Below the pieces are notes generated by a model that made no database searches, was not told where the DNA came from, and saw only the letters and a program-made list of their open reading frames with translations. From Bacteroidales bacterium (GTDB taxonomy: Bacteria; Bacteroidota; Bacteroidia; Bacteroidales; Tenuifilaceae): DNA of 43,951 nucleotides. Location of the stretch: NCBI GenBank assembly GCA_013376985.1, contig JACABB010000007.1:112328-156278 (forward strand), read 5' to 3'. Both the position numbers and the translations under genes were made by a program. Below, piece by piece: positions 1-8,336 of this stretch (positions are counted from its first letter, which is position 1; each line of letters opens with the position of its first letter).

Positions 1-2
1 GC

Positions 3-1379
3 ATTTGGGTATTTATACTGCTGCTTGCGGGCTTTGCTATAAAAGCGGGCTTTATCCCTTTTCATACTTGGTTACCACATGCCCACCCTGCTGCGCCATC
101 GCATGTTTCGGGGATAATGTCGGGGGTAATCGTTAAGCTTGGCGTTTACGGTATATTCCGGGTTATCTCAAATCTGCACTCTGATTTTACGCTGATTGGG
201 GAGATAATCCTAATCCTATCCGTTGTTACCGCAATATACGGCATTGCAAATGCTGCTGTTAAGTTCGATTTTAAAAAGATGCTGGCCTACTGCACCATCG
301 AGAATATAGGTATTATTGGTATTGGAATTGGGGTTGGTTTAATGGGAATGGGATCAGGCAATAGCATGTTGATGATTCTTGGGTTTAGCGGGGCATTACT
401 TCATACACTGAATCACTCGCTGTTTAAATCTTTGCTGTTCTTTTCGGCTGGAAGTATTTACCAGCAAACGCATACACGGAATATAGAGAAGTTGGGCGGA
501 TTAATTAAGAAGATGCCACAAACAGCCCTGTTCTTCCTAATTGGGGCATTAGCCATCGGCGGGTTGCCCCCATTTAATGGGTTTATATCGGAGTTTGTTA
601 TATATACGGGATTGGTTAAGAGCTTGGCTCTGGGGAATATCTCTCAGCTAATTCTTATTGTACTATCAATTGCAGGGTTGGCAATTGTTGGAGGGATGTC
701 GTTGCTAACCTTTACCAAAAACTTTGGCGTAATCTTTACTGGTAGCCCAAGGCATAAGTTTGAGCACGAGCCCAAGGAGGTTAGTTTTATAATGAGATTG
801 CCACAGTATATCGCAATAGTTGTTATGCTTTCGGTAGCGGTTATTCCGGCATTCTATTTCTACTACGCATCTAAAGTTGTTATTCTGAGTTTCCATATGA
901 ACGTTGATAATTTGGCTACAACATCCATGTTTAATACGATAAGCATTGTTGGGAAGGTTAATCTTATGTTTTTATGTCTACTTGGAATTGCTTTTAATTC
1001 GAAATGGTTAGTAAGCCAGCATAAAACTACTGAAATTCAACCAACTTGGGGTTGTGGATACCAATCGCCAATACCCAAGGCACAATATACAAGTAAGTCC
1101 TTCACAAGAAGTTTTGCTGAATTGTTTAGTTTCCTAGCAATTGAGAAGAAGAAATACACCAAAATTGAGAAGACGGATATATTCCCAAGGAATAGGGCTT
1201 TTTCATCGTTTTATGTTGATATTTTTGAGAATTACATTATAAATCCTATTACTAATCGACTTCGTTTTGCTACAAACTACTTCCAGTTTATCCAGAACGG
1301 AAAAATTCAGTCGTATGTGCTTTATGGTATTCTCTTTATTGTATTGGTTTTTGTAGGTACTTTATTCGGTTTGATATGA
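3..1379 (+). CDS. hyfB: HyfB-like proton-translocating antiporter subunit, copy 1 (5' partial)
   Basis: The reading frame is open from base 3, so the gene starts outside the window. The product is a polytopic membrane protein of the Mrp-antiporter/NuoL-M-N family (Proton_antipo_M), acting as a proton-channel subunit of a group-4 hydrogenase-like complex. The first visible residues carry the family signature KAGF.PFHTWLPHAHPAAPSH with the conserved channel lysine, followed by a second lysine region (KKMLAY) and the NHSLFKSLLFF motif. The C-terminal WGCGYQSP and YTSKSF segments are typical of HyfB rather than NuoL. It is clearly paralogous to the next gene, with long stretches nearly identical (GFSGALLHTLNHSLFKSLLF). 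The stop overlaps the next start as ATGA, so translation is probably coupled. Confidence 0.9.
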   Translation: MWVFILLLAGFAIKAGFIPFHTWLPHAHPAAPSHVSGIMSGVIVKLGVYGIFRVISNLHSDFTLIGEIILILSVVTAIYGIANAAVKFDFKKMLAYCTIENIGIIGIGIGVGLMGMGSGNSMLMILGFSGALLHTLNHSLFKSLLFFSAGSIYQQTHTRNIEKLGGLIKKMPQTALFFLIGALAIGGLPPFNGFISEFVIYTGLVKSLALGNISQLILIVLSIAGLAIVGGMSLLTFTKNFGVIFTGSPRHKFEHEPKEVSFIMRLPQYIAIVVMLSVAVIPAFYFYYASKVVILSFHMNVDNLATTSMFNTISIVGKVNLMFLCLLGIAFNSKWLVSQHKTTEIQPTWGCGYQSPIPKAQYTSKSFTRSFAELFSFLAIEKKKYTKIEKTDIFPRNRAFSSFYVDIFENYIINPITNRLRFATNYFQFIQNGKIQSYVLYGILFIVLVFVGTLFGLI

Positions 1380-3406
1380 GATTATTGATCGAACTATTCA
1401 ATCTAGTAGCAGTTGTTTCCATCGTTGCGCTACCTTTCTTAAAGGTTAGGGGGAAAGGAATCTTGACTTTGGTTACAATTTGCCTACAGGTTGTATTAGC
1501 TTCAATCTTATCTTTTCAAGTTCTTTCGGGCAGCCCAGTAGATTATAGCTACGCAGGATCTTTTATCACTGGCGCTATTCCAATACGTATCGATTACCTA
1601 TCAGCGTGGTTTATTTTAATAATCAGCTTTACATTTTTTACTGGAGCGGTTTATGGCATTCAGTACATGAAAAAGTATATCGATCAAGCCGCAAATATTA
1701 CCCTTCATGCTTCTGCATATATTTTAGCTTTTACCACTCTTATTGATATATGTATTGTTCAAAATAGCCTTGTACTCCTCGTTATTTGGGAGATGATGGC
1801 TATATCGTCATTTATACTTATAATTTTTGAGCATTATAAAACGGAAACACTACGGGCGGGTATCAATTTCCTAATCCAATCGCATGTGTGTATACTATTT
1901 CTGACTCTAGCATTTATGTGGGTTAGAATTAAAACTGGTACTTATGATTTTAATGGAATTACAGCGTTTACTGGCTCTCAGCCTTCAATTATAGGTGTTG
2001 GACTATTTATCTTTTTCTTCCTAGGATTTGCAATTAAAGCCGGATTTGTTCCATTTCACACATGGCTACCTTTGGCTCACCCAGCAGCACCCGCACATAT
2101 ATCGGGTGTAATGAGCGGTGTGATTATCAAAATAGGCATTTTTGGCATTCTAAGGGTACTCCTGTTAATCAAAACCAATTTCGTTACCATTGGATACTTA
2201 ATACTTGTTATATCTGTATTAACAGGTATTTATGGGGTTATGCTAGCAATTATCCAGCATAATCTTAAAAAATTACTTGCATACCATAGCATTGAGAATA
2301 TTGGAATCATTGGGATTGGAATTGGATTAGGATGTCTTGGAGTTGGTTACAGTAACCAAATTCTAATAGTTCTTGGTTTTAGCGGTGCGCTGCTCCATAC
2401 GCTCAACCATTCGCTTTTTAAGTCGCTTCTTTTCTACAGCACAGGAAATGTTTATCAATTGGCACACACCATAAATATTGAATCCCTAGGAGGATTAATA
2501 AGGAAGATGCCACAAACAGCCTTCCTATTCCTTATCGGATCACTTGCTATTTGTGGACTTCCACCATTCAATGGGTTTGTTTCGGAATTCTTGATCTACC
2601 TAGGAATGTTTAAATCCATTAGCAGTGTAGACTTTTCACTTACTGCATTGATGCTATTCTCAATCCTTGGATTGGTTCTAATTGGTGGCTTGGCAATGAT
2701 ATGTTTTACCAAAGCGTTTAGCATTGTTTTCCTAGGAACACCACGTCAAATTTCAATTGATAAGGTTGAGCAGGAAAAGAGAGCCTCTACCCTGCCCCTT
2801 TATGCTATTGTGTCTGTAATTATGGCTATTGGTATTGTACCAATTATGTTTCTGAAAGTGATATCATTACCTGTTGGCCAATATGCAAATGTAATTAGCG
2901 TTGATACGGTAAGTCAATTTAGCGAGATAACCCATACCGCCGCTATGATTGGTGTTTATTCGGCTGTGTTTATAATGTTGATAGGATTAACCATTTTTAT
3001 CCGTAGGATGGTTACTAAAAATAGGTTAGTTTCCGTAGCCAGCACATGGGGTTGCGGTTATAATGGCTCTAGTAATAAGATGCAGTATACAGCTAGCTCT
3101 TTTATTAGATCATACCGTAAACTTGCCAGCCCATTTTTGCATGTTGATAAGGTTAAAAGGGAGGCTACTGGGATTTTTCCTGATTCTGTTCATCAGGAGA
3201 CGCATCCGCACGATAAGGTTGAAAAATGGCTTATAGATAAACCAATTTATGCTTTCCGTCAGTTGCTGTCGCGATTTACATTTCTGCAAAATGGGAATGT
3301 GCAAGCATACATTTTTTACGGTTTTATTTTTATATCACTAGTAATTCTAATTCCAGAAATTATTGAGAAGGTAAAATTTCTGATAAACTTTTTAAACCAG
3401 ATATAA
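1376..3406 (+). CDS. hyfB: HyfB-like proton-translocating antiporter subunit, copy 2
   Basis: A 676-residue membrane protein and complete paralogue of the upstream partial gene; length and motifs match hydrogenase-4 component B. Visible features are the TM5-type glutamate in VIWEMMAISS, the lysine of KAGFVPFHTWLPLAHP, IKIGIFGILR, the NHSLFKSLLF motif and the C-terminal STWGCGYNG and YTASSFIRS segments. The retained acidic and basic channel residues suggest proton translocation is still possible. The start is fixed by the four-base overlap with copy 1; hyfC begins one base after its stop. With HyfF, the complex would have three antiporter-like subunits, as complex I does (NuoL, M, N). Confidence 0.93.
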   Translation: MRLLIELFNLVAVVSIVALPFLKVRGKGILTLVTICLQVVLASILSFQVLSGSPVDYSYAGSFITGAIPIRIDYLSAWFILIISFTFFTGAVYGIQYMKKYIDQAANITLHASAYILAFTTLIDICIVQNSLVLLVIWEMMAISSFILIIFEHYKTETLRAGINFLIQSHVCILFLTLAFMWVRIKTGTYDFNGITAFTGSQPSIIGVGLFIFFFLGFAIKAGFVPFHTWLPLAHPAAPAHISGVMSGVIIKIGIFGILRVLLLIKTNFVTIGYLILVISVLTGIYGVMLAIIQHNLKKLLAYHSIENIGIIGIGIGLGCLGVGYSNQILIVLGFSGALLHTLNHSLFKSLLFYSTGNVYQLAHTINIESLGGLIRKMPQTAFLFLIGSLAICGLPPFNGFVSEFLIYLGMFKSISSVDFSLTALMLFSILGLVLIGGLAMICFTKAFSIVFLGTPRQISIDKVEQEKRASTLPLYAIVSVIMAIGIVPIMFLKVISLPVGQYANVISVDTVSQFSEITHTAAMIGVYSAVFIMLIGLTIFIRRMVTKNRLVSVASTWGCGYNGSSNKMQYTASSFIRSYRKLASPFLHVDKVKREATGIFPDSVHQETHPHDKVEKWLIDKPIYAFRQLLSRFTFLQNGNVQAYIFYGFIFISLVILIPEIIEKVKFLINFLNQI

Positions 3407-3407
3407 C

Positions 3408-4313
3408 ATGGTTAGTTTAATTCTGATACTTGTAGCAAGTCTATTTTTTACAGGGATAGTTATTCGAACAAAGAGTTTAGCCTCTGGACGAAAAGGACCG
3501 GGCATTTTCCAGCCAATGAAAGATATTTTCAGGTTGCTCAAAAAAGGATCGGTTTATAGTAGCACTACCAGCATTATATTCCAGATTGCACCTAGTTTTT
3601 ACATCGCTTCGGTACTAATGGCAATTCTAATAGTTCCACTTGGCGATTATCCAGGAGTAATATCATTTCAGGGAGATTTTATACTGTTTGCTTATTTACT
3701 AGCATTCGGAAAGTTCTTTATGATTATCTCGGCATTGGATACTGGTAGCAGCTTTGAGGGAATGGGTGCCAGCCGTGAATCGTTGTTCTCCATGCTTGTT
3801 GAACCGGCATTCTTTATTCTAATGGGCTCTTTTGCTTTGCTTACAGGTCATACATCTTTTCATGATATTTTCGCAACCTTACATTACGGTTCTAATATCT
3901 CGTACCTATTAGGCTTACTAGCAACCTTTGTGTTTATAATGATTGCAATGATTGAGAACAGCCGTATGCCTGTTGATGATCCTAAAACCCACCTTGAGCT
4001 TACCATGATTCATGAGGTAATGGTTCTCGATAACAGCGGCTTTGATCTAGGGTTAATACTTCATACCACAAATCTTAAGTTTGCGATGTATGGGGCGATT
4101 ATCTCTAACTTTTTTATAGGCGATCTTTCTTTGATATATACTATTCCAATATTTTTTGCTGTGCAAATTGGTTTTGCTATTGTAGCAGGATTGCTTGAAT
4201 CGTTTATGGCACGCTTTAGGATGAGCCATAACCCACAGTTTATCTTTATTTTAACATCGGTATCGCTACTAATATTCTTTGGCGTGCTGCTGCTATTGGA
4301 AAGATTTGTTTAA
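3408..4313 (+). CDS. hyfC: HyfC/NuoH-like membrane anchor subunit
   Basis: A 301-residue membrane protein of the NADHdh (NuoH/HyfC/HycD) family, which links the hydrophilic arm to the membrane arm. The diagnostic loops are present: FQPMKDIFRLLKK near the N-terminus, the acidic FEGMGASRESLFS loop, and DDPKTHLELTMIHEVM, whose charged residues contact the NuoB/NuoD-type subunits. MGASRE is characteristic of the hydrogenase branch rather than of NuoH. It starts one base after hyfB copy 2. It is separated from hyfE by 236 bp containing an inverted octamer array, unusual in an otherwise tightly packed operon. Confidence 0.92.
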   Translation: MVSLILILVASLFFTGIVIRTKSLASGRKGPGIFQPMKDIFRLLKKGSVYSSTTSIIFQIAPSFYIASVLMAILIVPLGDYPGVISFQGDFILFAYLLAFGKFFMIISALDTGSSFEGMGASRESLFSMLVEPAFFILMGSFALLTGHTSFHDIFATLHYGSNISYLLGLLATFVFIMIAMIENSRMPVDDPKTHLELTMIHEVMVLDNSGFDLGLILHTTNLKFAMYGAIISNFFIGDLSLIYTIPIFFAVQIGFAIVAGLLESFMARFRMSHNPQFIFILTSVSLLIFFGVLLLLERFV

Positions 4314-4380
4314 TGTGAGTTCAATGTAAGAAGTCACATTAATAATATAATAAACAATTATTTACAAATACAGTAATTAT

Positions 4381-4475
4381 GAATGGAATGGTGGAACAAT
4401 GGAATGATGGAAAACAAGAGGCTAGATTCTTGCTTAAATCTCCAGTATTCCATTATTCCAGTTTTCCATTGATTC
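4381..4475. repeat. Octamer-periodic inverted repeat between hyfC and hyfE
   Basis: The left arm (4381-4414) reads as 8-bp units ending in TGG (aatggtgg, aacaatgg, aatgatgg). The right arm (4442-4475) is the reverse complement of the same unit type (ccagtatt, ccattatt, ccagtttt, ccattgat). The centre holds a short extra stem, CAAGA/TTCTTG. It lies within a 236-bp gap that contains no credible gene. It belongs to the same class of 8-bp arrays seen elsewhere in the window. The function is unknown; a transcript would fold into a hairpin. Confidence 0.8.
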
Positions 4476-4549
4476 AAACAACTTAAATTGGTTGATATTA
4501 AGGTTAATACATTGTTTCTTAAATCGAACTGACTTCAAATTAGTGTAAT

Positions 4550-5179
4550 ATGACCGATATACTACTTATAATGTTTGCCATTACGCTGCTCTACATGAGT
4601 ATTGCAAACAGATTGCTAACATATATCCGATTACTTGTTCTACAGGGCTTTTTATTATTCGGGGTAACATTTTTAGCCTTAAACCAAATCAATGTGGCGA
4701 ACCTAGTACTTATATTACTCGAAACAGTGATATTTAAAGCGTTAATAGTGCCAATATTTTTAAATCATGTTATAAAGAAGAATAATATTACCCGAGTGGC
4801 TGAACCTTTCGTGCCAAATTTCATATCGTTAATAATTACCACGTTAATTCTTGTTATTACTATAGTTCTATCAAACTCAATTAAGGACACAAATCTCGAT
4901 AAAACCTTTTTTGTAGTTGCACTATCAACCCTTTTTACTGGTCTTTACATTATAACAACACGCCGAAAGATTATTACCCACGTAATGGGTTATCTGGTTA
5001 TTGAAAACGGGGTTTTTATACTCTCCCTTGCGGTTGGAAACGAAATGCCAATGCTGGTTAACCTTGGTATTATGCTCGATATTTTTGCCAGCGTGTTTAT
5101 CCTTGGAATCTTTTTCAATAAAATTGGAGATGTTCTTCAAGATCCTGATGTAAACCAGCTTAGAAACCTTAAAGATTAA
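4550..5179 (+). CDS. hyfE: HyfE-like membrane subunit (NuoK-related)
   Basis: A 209-residue protein with about six hydrophobic segments matching hydrogenase-4 component E, whose C-terminal half is related to NuoK. The charged membrane residues expected of this family are present: ETVIFKALIVP in the N-terminal half, the glutamate in YLVIENGVF and the aspartate in MLDIFASVF, placed as in NuoK-type proton paths. No Shine-Dalgarno sequence is visible, as usual in Bacteroidota. HyfF follows after 11 bp. The 236-bp repeat-bearing gap upstream raises the question of whether it has its own promoter or relies on read-through. Confidence 0.9.
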   Translation: MTDILLIMFAITLLYMSIANRLLTYIRLLVLQGFLLFGVTFLALNQINVANLVLILLETVIFKALIVPIFLNHVIKKNNITRVAEPFVPNFISLIITTLILVITIVLSNSIKDTNLDKTFFVVALSTLFTGLYIITTRRKIITHVMGYLVIENGVFILSLAVGNEMPMLVNLGIMLDIFASVFILGIFFNKIGDVLQDPDVNQLRNLKD

Positions 5180-5190
5180 TTATTAGAGCA

Positions 5191-6618
5191 ATGATAAGTA
5201 TATTTCTTCCCGGAGCAATTTTAATTAGCGCACTGCTTTATTTCAACCGAAATAAAATTGTAAATTACTCTTTAGTAATTTTTTATGCCCTTTTCCTTGC
5301 TACGTTTGCAATCTATCAAGCATTTCATCAAAACAGCACTGAACTTGGCTTTTTCAAAAGCGATGCTTTAGGAGTACTGCTACTTTTAACCCTTGCAATT
5401 GTGGCTATTTTCGCCCTTTTCCACGGGTATCGGTATATTGCAACCCATGATGAATCGAGGAAATCAAGAAGCCTCTTCTTTTCAGCAATGACTATGCTAA
5501 TTACGGCAACTGGCGTTGCATACCTATCCAATCATATTGCCGTAACATGGATTTTTGTTGAGATTACAACATTAAGCGCTTCAGTACTAATATATCATCA
5601 TAGGAATACACAAGCACTCGAAGGTGTTTGGAAATACGTATTTATCTGCGCAATAAGCATCACCTTTGTTTTCATTGGCATTTTGTTCCTTAGCCTTTCG
5701 CTAAAGCAAACTGGTGTTGAAGATTTATCGTTTGATTCGCTTCGTGACAACTACGCCCAACTCAATCCATTCTGGCTGAGATTGGCTTTCCTTTTCATTT
5801 TCACTGGTTTTACTGCAAAATTGGGCTTAGTTCCCATGTACACTGCTGGTATCGATGCCAAGGATAAAGCCCCTGCTCCTGCTGGTGCCCTTTTCTCTTC
5901 CGTTCTTATGAACCTTGGTTTTGTTGGTATTTATAGATTCTATGCAATTGTTGCTCGCACGGAGATATTACCTTGGGCAAACACAATAATTCTTATAGCC
6001 GCATTCCTATCGGTTTTTGTAGCAACTGTCTACATGACCCGAATTAAGAATATTAAACGAATGTTTGCCTATTCTGGGATTGAGCACATGGGGCTCGTAA
6101 TGTTGGGCTTAGCTGCTGGGGGAATTGGGGTTTATGCTGCAATTCTGCATATTGTACTTCATGCTTTTGTTAAACCCAGCTTATTCTTCCAATTCAATCA
6201 GGTTTATAGGGTCTACCATAGTAAAAGTATTTACGATGTTGGAAACTATTTTAAGTATAACAGGGCTGGAGCCATTGTTTTACTCCTCGGTTTTATCTCT
6301 TCAACTGCAATGCCACCTTCGGGGCTATTTGTTAGTGAATTTTTAATATTCCAATCGCTATTTGTATCACATCATCTAATTATTCTTTTTGCAGTACTAA
6401 TACTTCTAACGATGATAATATGGGGATTTGGTTCAAATATGTTTAAACTCCTATTTACACCACCTATGATTATTAACGAGGCAAAGATTCCAAAGATTAG
6501 CCCATGGGAATCATTATCACAATATCTATTGCTCGCATTTGCTGTTTACTTGGCCTATAATCCACCTATGTATTTTGTAAATCTAATACAAGATGCAGTT
6601 AAATTATTACCACAATAG
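5191..6618 (+). CDS. hyfF: HyfF-like antiporter subunit (NuoN/L-related)
   Basis: A 475-residue polytopic membrane protein, third antiporter-like subunit of the complex and shorter than the HyfB paralogues, as in hydrogenase 4. The TM5 glutamate (FVEITTLSAS), the TM7 lysine (TAKLGLVPMYTAGIDAKDKAP) and the KRMFAYSGIEHMG and HAFVKPSLF motifs are all visible. The APAPAGALFSS segment matches the AP.P.SALLSG signature of the family. It has 11-bp spacing from hyfE and 2 bp to hyfG. It should form one of the proton half-channels. Confidence 0.92.
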   Translation: MISIFLPGAILISALLYFNRNKIVNYSLVIFYALFLATFAIYQAFHQNSTELGFFKSDALGVLLLLTLAIVAIFALFHGYRYIATHDESRKSRSLFFSAMTMLITATGVAYLSNHIAVTWIFVEITTLSASVLIYHHRNTQALEGVWKYVFICAISITFVFIGILFLSLSLKQTGVEDLSFDSLRDNYAQLNPFWLRLAFLFIFTGFTAKLGLVPMYTAGIDAKDKAPAPAGALFSSVLMNLGFVGIYRFYAIVARTEILPWANTIILIAAFLSVFVATVYMTRIKNIKRMFAYSGIEHMGLVMLGLAAGGIGVYAAILHIVLHAFVKPSLFFQFNQVYRVYHSKSIYDVGNYFKYNRAGAIVLLLGFISSTAMPPSGLFVSEFLIFQSLFVSHHLIILFAVLILLTMIIWGFGSNMFKLLFTPPMIINEAKIPKISPWESLSQYLLLAFAVYLAYNPPMYFVNLIQDAVKLLPQ

Positions 6619-6620
6619 TT

Positions 6621-8123
6621 ATGGACTACATAGTATCAATAAATAATAATCAAAGCCTGCCGATAAAGGATATCCCAGAGCAAGCGTACCATACCTTCCT
6701 TGAAAACAACATTGGTATGTTAAAGGATAATGATAATAGGCATTGTGTTAATTATTTTGGACTCCAACAGGAAAGTAGTGTTAAGTTATTCTGCTGTATT
6801 GCTGATGATTCGATTCATCAAATTTACATATCATCCTGCGTGGTTAATAAAGGAACAACGCTAAACTCATTTGCAAAACACAATTTAAACTTCGAAAAGT
6901 TTGAGCGCGAAATCCACGAAAATTTTAATATTAAATATACCGACCACCCTTGGTTTAAACCTGTTAGATATTCAGAGAATAGGGTAAATAAAGCCGAAAC
7001 AATAGCCAACTACCCTTTCTATAGCTTTGATAGCGAGGAGTTACACGAGGTTGGTGTTGGACCAGTTCACGCAGGGATTATTGAGCCTGGTCACTTCCGA
7101 TTTATATGCAATGGCGAGCAGATAATGCATCTTGAGATTCAACTTGGTTATCAGCATCGGGGGATTGAGCAACTCTTCTTAAAAAAGAAAAGTTTATTAG
7201 AACGCACAATTCTTGCTGAGAGCATTGCTGGTGATACTACAGTTGGACATACAACCGCTTTTGTGAACCTTTGGGAGAATCTCTGTGGGTATCAACCTGA
7301 TTTAGGGTTACAATTCACAAGAACACTTGCCTTAGAACTGGAGCGAATGGCCATGCATACCGCTGATTTAAGCGCTATGTGTACCGATATCGCCTACCAA
7401 TTGGGTAGTTCAGTTTATGGAAGATTAAGAACACCTATTATAAACTATTTTCAGGAATGGTGTGGAAATAGATTGGCAAAGAGCCTTATAAAACCCGGGA
7501 CTACTAATTTTCCTTATACTAATGACTTAGCAAATCGTTTAAATCAGGTATTTGCAGCATACGAGCCAGATTTTATTGAGATGAGTACAAAACTCTTCAA
7601 ACTCCCAAGCGCTCTATCACGTTTCGAGAGAACTGGGGTTGTAACTTTAGATGAGGTAAAATCCATTGGAACAGTGGGAATGGCTGCACGTATGAGCGGT
7701 TTAAATAGAGATATCAGATTATCACACCCCCATGATTTGTATACAACTATCAATCATCAACCGATTATTAAGCGACATGGAGATGTTTATTCTCGCGCTC
7801 AAATCAGAAGGGATGAAGTTAAGCAATCCATGGGTTATATAAGAAGTATGATTGGAAATATCCCCGATTTCAAAAAGCATGATAACCCAGAATTTAAACC
7901 AATGCCCGATACATTCTCAATATCCTTAGTTGAAGGTTGGCGGGGCGAAATTTGCCATTGTGCTATTACAGACTCAAAGGGTGAATTGATTCTTTATAAA
8001 ATTAAAGATTCTTCGTTCCATAACTGGCTTGCTTTAGCGCAATCGGTTAGAAATAACGAAATCTCCGATTTTCCAATTTGCAATAAGAGTTTTAACCTCT
8101 CCTATTGCGGACACGATCTTTAG
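6621..8123 (+). CDS. hyfG: HyfG-like large subunit lacking NiFe ligands (Ehr-type)
   Basis: A 500-residue fusion of a NuoC-like N-terminus (about 1-130) and a NuoD/hydrogenase large-subunit domain (about 140-500). Family landmarks are GPVHAGIIEPGHFRF, LEIQLGYQHRGIE and LELERMAMHTADL. The first NiFe motif, CxxC followed by H, is replaced: the aligned region is ESIAGDTTVGH with A203 and T206 in place of cysteines and H210 retained. The C-terminal DPCxxC is replaced by SFNLSYCGHDL with one leftover cysteine, C496. A NiFe centre therefore cannot be built in the usual way. This is the hallmark of the energy-converting hydrogenase-related (Ehr) group, whose reaction is not established. It lies 2 bp after hyfF and is separated from hyfI by a 213-bp repeat region. 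Confidence 0.9.
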   Translation: MDYIVSINNNQSLPIKDIPEQAYHTFLENNIGMLKDNDNRHCVNYFGLQQESSVKLFCCIADDSIHQIYISSCVVNKGTTLNSFAKHNLNFEKFEREIHENFNIKYTDHPWFKPVRYSENRVNKAETIANYPFYSFDSEELHEVGVGPVHAGIIEPGHFRFICNGEQIMHLEIQLGYQHRGIEQLFLKKKSLLERTILAESIAGDTTVGHTTAFVNLWENLCGYQPDLGLQFTRTLALELERMAMHTADLSAMCTDIAYQLGSSVYGRLRTPIINYFQEWCGNRLAKSLIKPGTTNFPYTNDLANRLNQVFAAYEPDFIEMSTKLFKLPSALSRFERTGVVTLDEVKSIGTVGMAARMSGLNRDIRLSHPHDLYTTINHQPIIKRHGDVYSRAQIRRDEVKQSMGYIRSMIGNIPDFKKHDNPEFKPMPDTFSISLVEGWRGEICHCAITDSKGELILYKIKDSSFHNWLALAQSVRNNEISDFPICNKSFNLSYCGHDL

Positions 8124-8310
8124 ACAATTTGAAAATTTGAGAATGAAATAATTTGAGAATGTGGCAATTTGACAATGAGACAATTTGATAATTTGGTAAT
8201 TTGAAAATATGGCAATGGGAAAGTGTAAATTTATAAACAGAACTTACGTGTTACCAAATTTTCAAATTACCATATTATCAAATTACCAGATTTTCAAATT
8301 TTGTAATTAT
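8124..8310. repeat. Octamer array, 12 + 7 units, inverted, between hyfG and hyfI
   Basis: Immediately after the hyfG stop, 8124-8219 divides exactly into twelve 8-bp units in which AAT occupies positions 3-5 every time (acaatttg, aaaatttg, agaatgaa, ataatttg and so on; consensus nnAATnnG). After about 35 bp, 8255-8310 divides into seven units of the reverse-complement form (caaatttt, caaattac, catattat, caaattac and so on; ATT invariant). The two blocks form a long imperfect hairpin. No gene is present. This is the clearest member of the window-wide array family. Confidence 0.9.
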
Positions 8311-8336
8311 CAACAGTGTAAATTTAAACTCGGAAT

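Noticed and set aside
8124-8310. Octamer arrays as a CRISPR array
   Set aside because: Units are 8 bp without spacers, vary at most positions and invert midway; there are no cas genes.
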